DNA of 64,000 nt from CAZZKJ01 sp964654695 (GTDB taxonomy: Bacteria > Krumholzibacteriota > Krumholzibacteriia > WVZY01): contig CAZZKJ010000004.1 in assembly GCA_964654695.1 (NCBI GenBank), positions 49,854-113,853 on the forward strand, given 5' to 3'. Below the pieces are notes generated by a model. It had not been told where the DNA came from. It saw only the letters and a program-made list of their open reading frames with translations, and made no database searches. Below, piece by piece: positions 63,758-64,000 of the stretch; position 1 is the first letter of the stretch; each line of letters opens with the position of its first letter. The position numbers and the translations under genes are program-made.

Positions 63758-64000
63758 CTCGTCGATGGCATTGATCGGGAATTCCATCTCGTCGAAGCCT
63801 GCGGGAATCGTCACGGTAGCCGCCGCGAGCGCTTCGGTGTCATCGCTACTGATGATGGTGACAAGCAGATCTTCCGTATTGGGCGTGTTACGACTAACGC
63901 TCGCCATGGTTGCCGCGACTCCAACATCTTCGCCAAAGCTCGTCGGACCGAGGATACTGATCGTGAGAGCTGGAGAATCCAAATCGACAACATCGAGTTC
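63758..64000 (-). CDS. Fragment of a secreted Calx-beta repeat protein
   Basis: The minus-strand frame is open from the right edge and reads LTISILGPTSFGEDVGVA, then NTEDLLVTIISSDDTEA and AATVTIPAGFDEMEFPINAID, the typical Calx-beta-like repeat of large extracellular proteins, which in intact copies continues with a D-G-T-Q turn. It ends abruptly inside the repeat where the sequence becomes the reverse complement of mscS. Upstream exons of the gene lie beyond the window. Confidence 0.75.

Noticed and set aside
1..64000. tRNA, rRNA, CRISPR array, insertion sequence
   Set aside because: No cloverleaf, ribosomal segment, regular short repeat array or transposase was recognised by eye; a tRNAscan/ISfinder run would be decisive.

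Overview
The window reads as one continuous piece of a chromosome (or a binned environmental contig) from an anaerobic, diderm, probably uncultivated bacterium. The grounds are a ferredoxin-linked 2-oxoacid oxidoreductase, two-subunit oxygen-labile type fumarase, periplasmic thiol-redox proteins (DsbD, TlpA-like), lipoproteins, an outer-membrane-barrel-like protein, type IV pilus minor pilins and a polysaccharide glycosyltransferase cluster. Unusual for a bacterium are both subunits of topoisomerase VI. The phylum cannot be fixed from sequence alone. I saw no rRNA, tRNA, CRISPR array or insertion sequence.

The most important result is that the organism appears to decode UGA as selenocysteine. 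Two genes are each cut by a single in-frame TGA at a redox-active cysteine position: an AhpD/carboxymuconolactone-like peroxidase-related protein (C-H-Y-TGA followed by VTHH, 34317-34916) and a secreted DUF1573-type protein (TGA at the first Cys of the family's CGCT motif, 12951-13970). Both TGAs are followed by a hairpin whose apical loop is GTC or GGTC, resembling the GGUC loop of the E. coli fdhF SECIS. The DUF1573 gene lies 27 bp upstream of a TlpA-like thioredoxin in the same operon, so a periplasmic Sec/Cys redox pair is suggested. AhpD-like selenoproteins are an established type; a DUF1573 selenoprotein is, to my knowledge, not well described.

Layout. 1-7.8 kb: porA end and porB, separated by an amino-acid permease/USP fusion, an arsenite methyltransferase and a membrane sulfatase. 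7.8-12 kb: DsbD, FAH-family hydrolase, a glycosyltransferase. 12-17.5 kb (minus operon): HEAT-repeat protein, HD-GYP protein, Sec-DUF1573, TlpA. 17.7-26 kb: TPR protein, mini-ferritin, M28 and M1 peptidases with a cation efflux protein, fumarase. 26-31.4 kb: a truncated histidine kinase at a rearrangement joint, Lon-like protease plus QueG, a pilin. 31.5-34.2 kb: Ni/Co ECF transporter operon with a decayed nikR upstream. 34.3-38.2 kb: Sec-AhpD-like gene, topoisomerase VI, and a minus-strand structured RNA ending in a strong terminator. 38.2-44.4 kb: Ca-binding-type lipoprotein and a barrel/coiled-coil/NtrC regulator/sensor kinase operon. 44.7-51 kb: minor pilin operon (FimT, PilV, PilW with a huge FG-GAP tail, PilX with a DnaJ-like Cys cluster). 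51-58.9 kb: polysaccharide synthesis cluster on the minus strand. 59-63 kb: QueF, Pcm, a lipoprotein, a CRP/FNR regulator with palindromic operators, a DUF362 ferredoxin. The window ends in an MscS gene that stops matching its family at about 63757, where it abuts an oppositely oriented Calx-beta repeat: a rearrangement or an assembly chimera.
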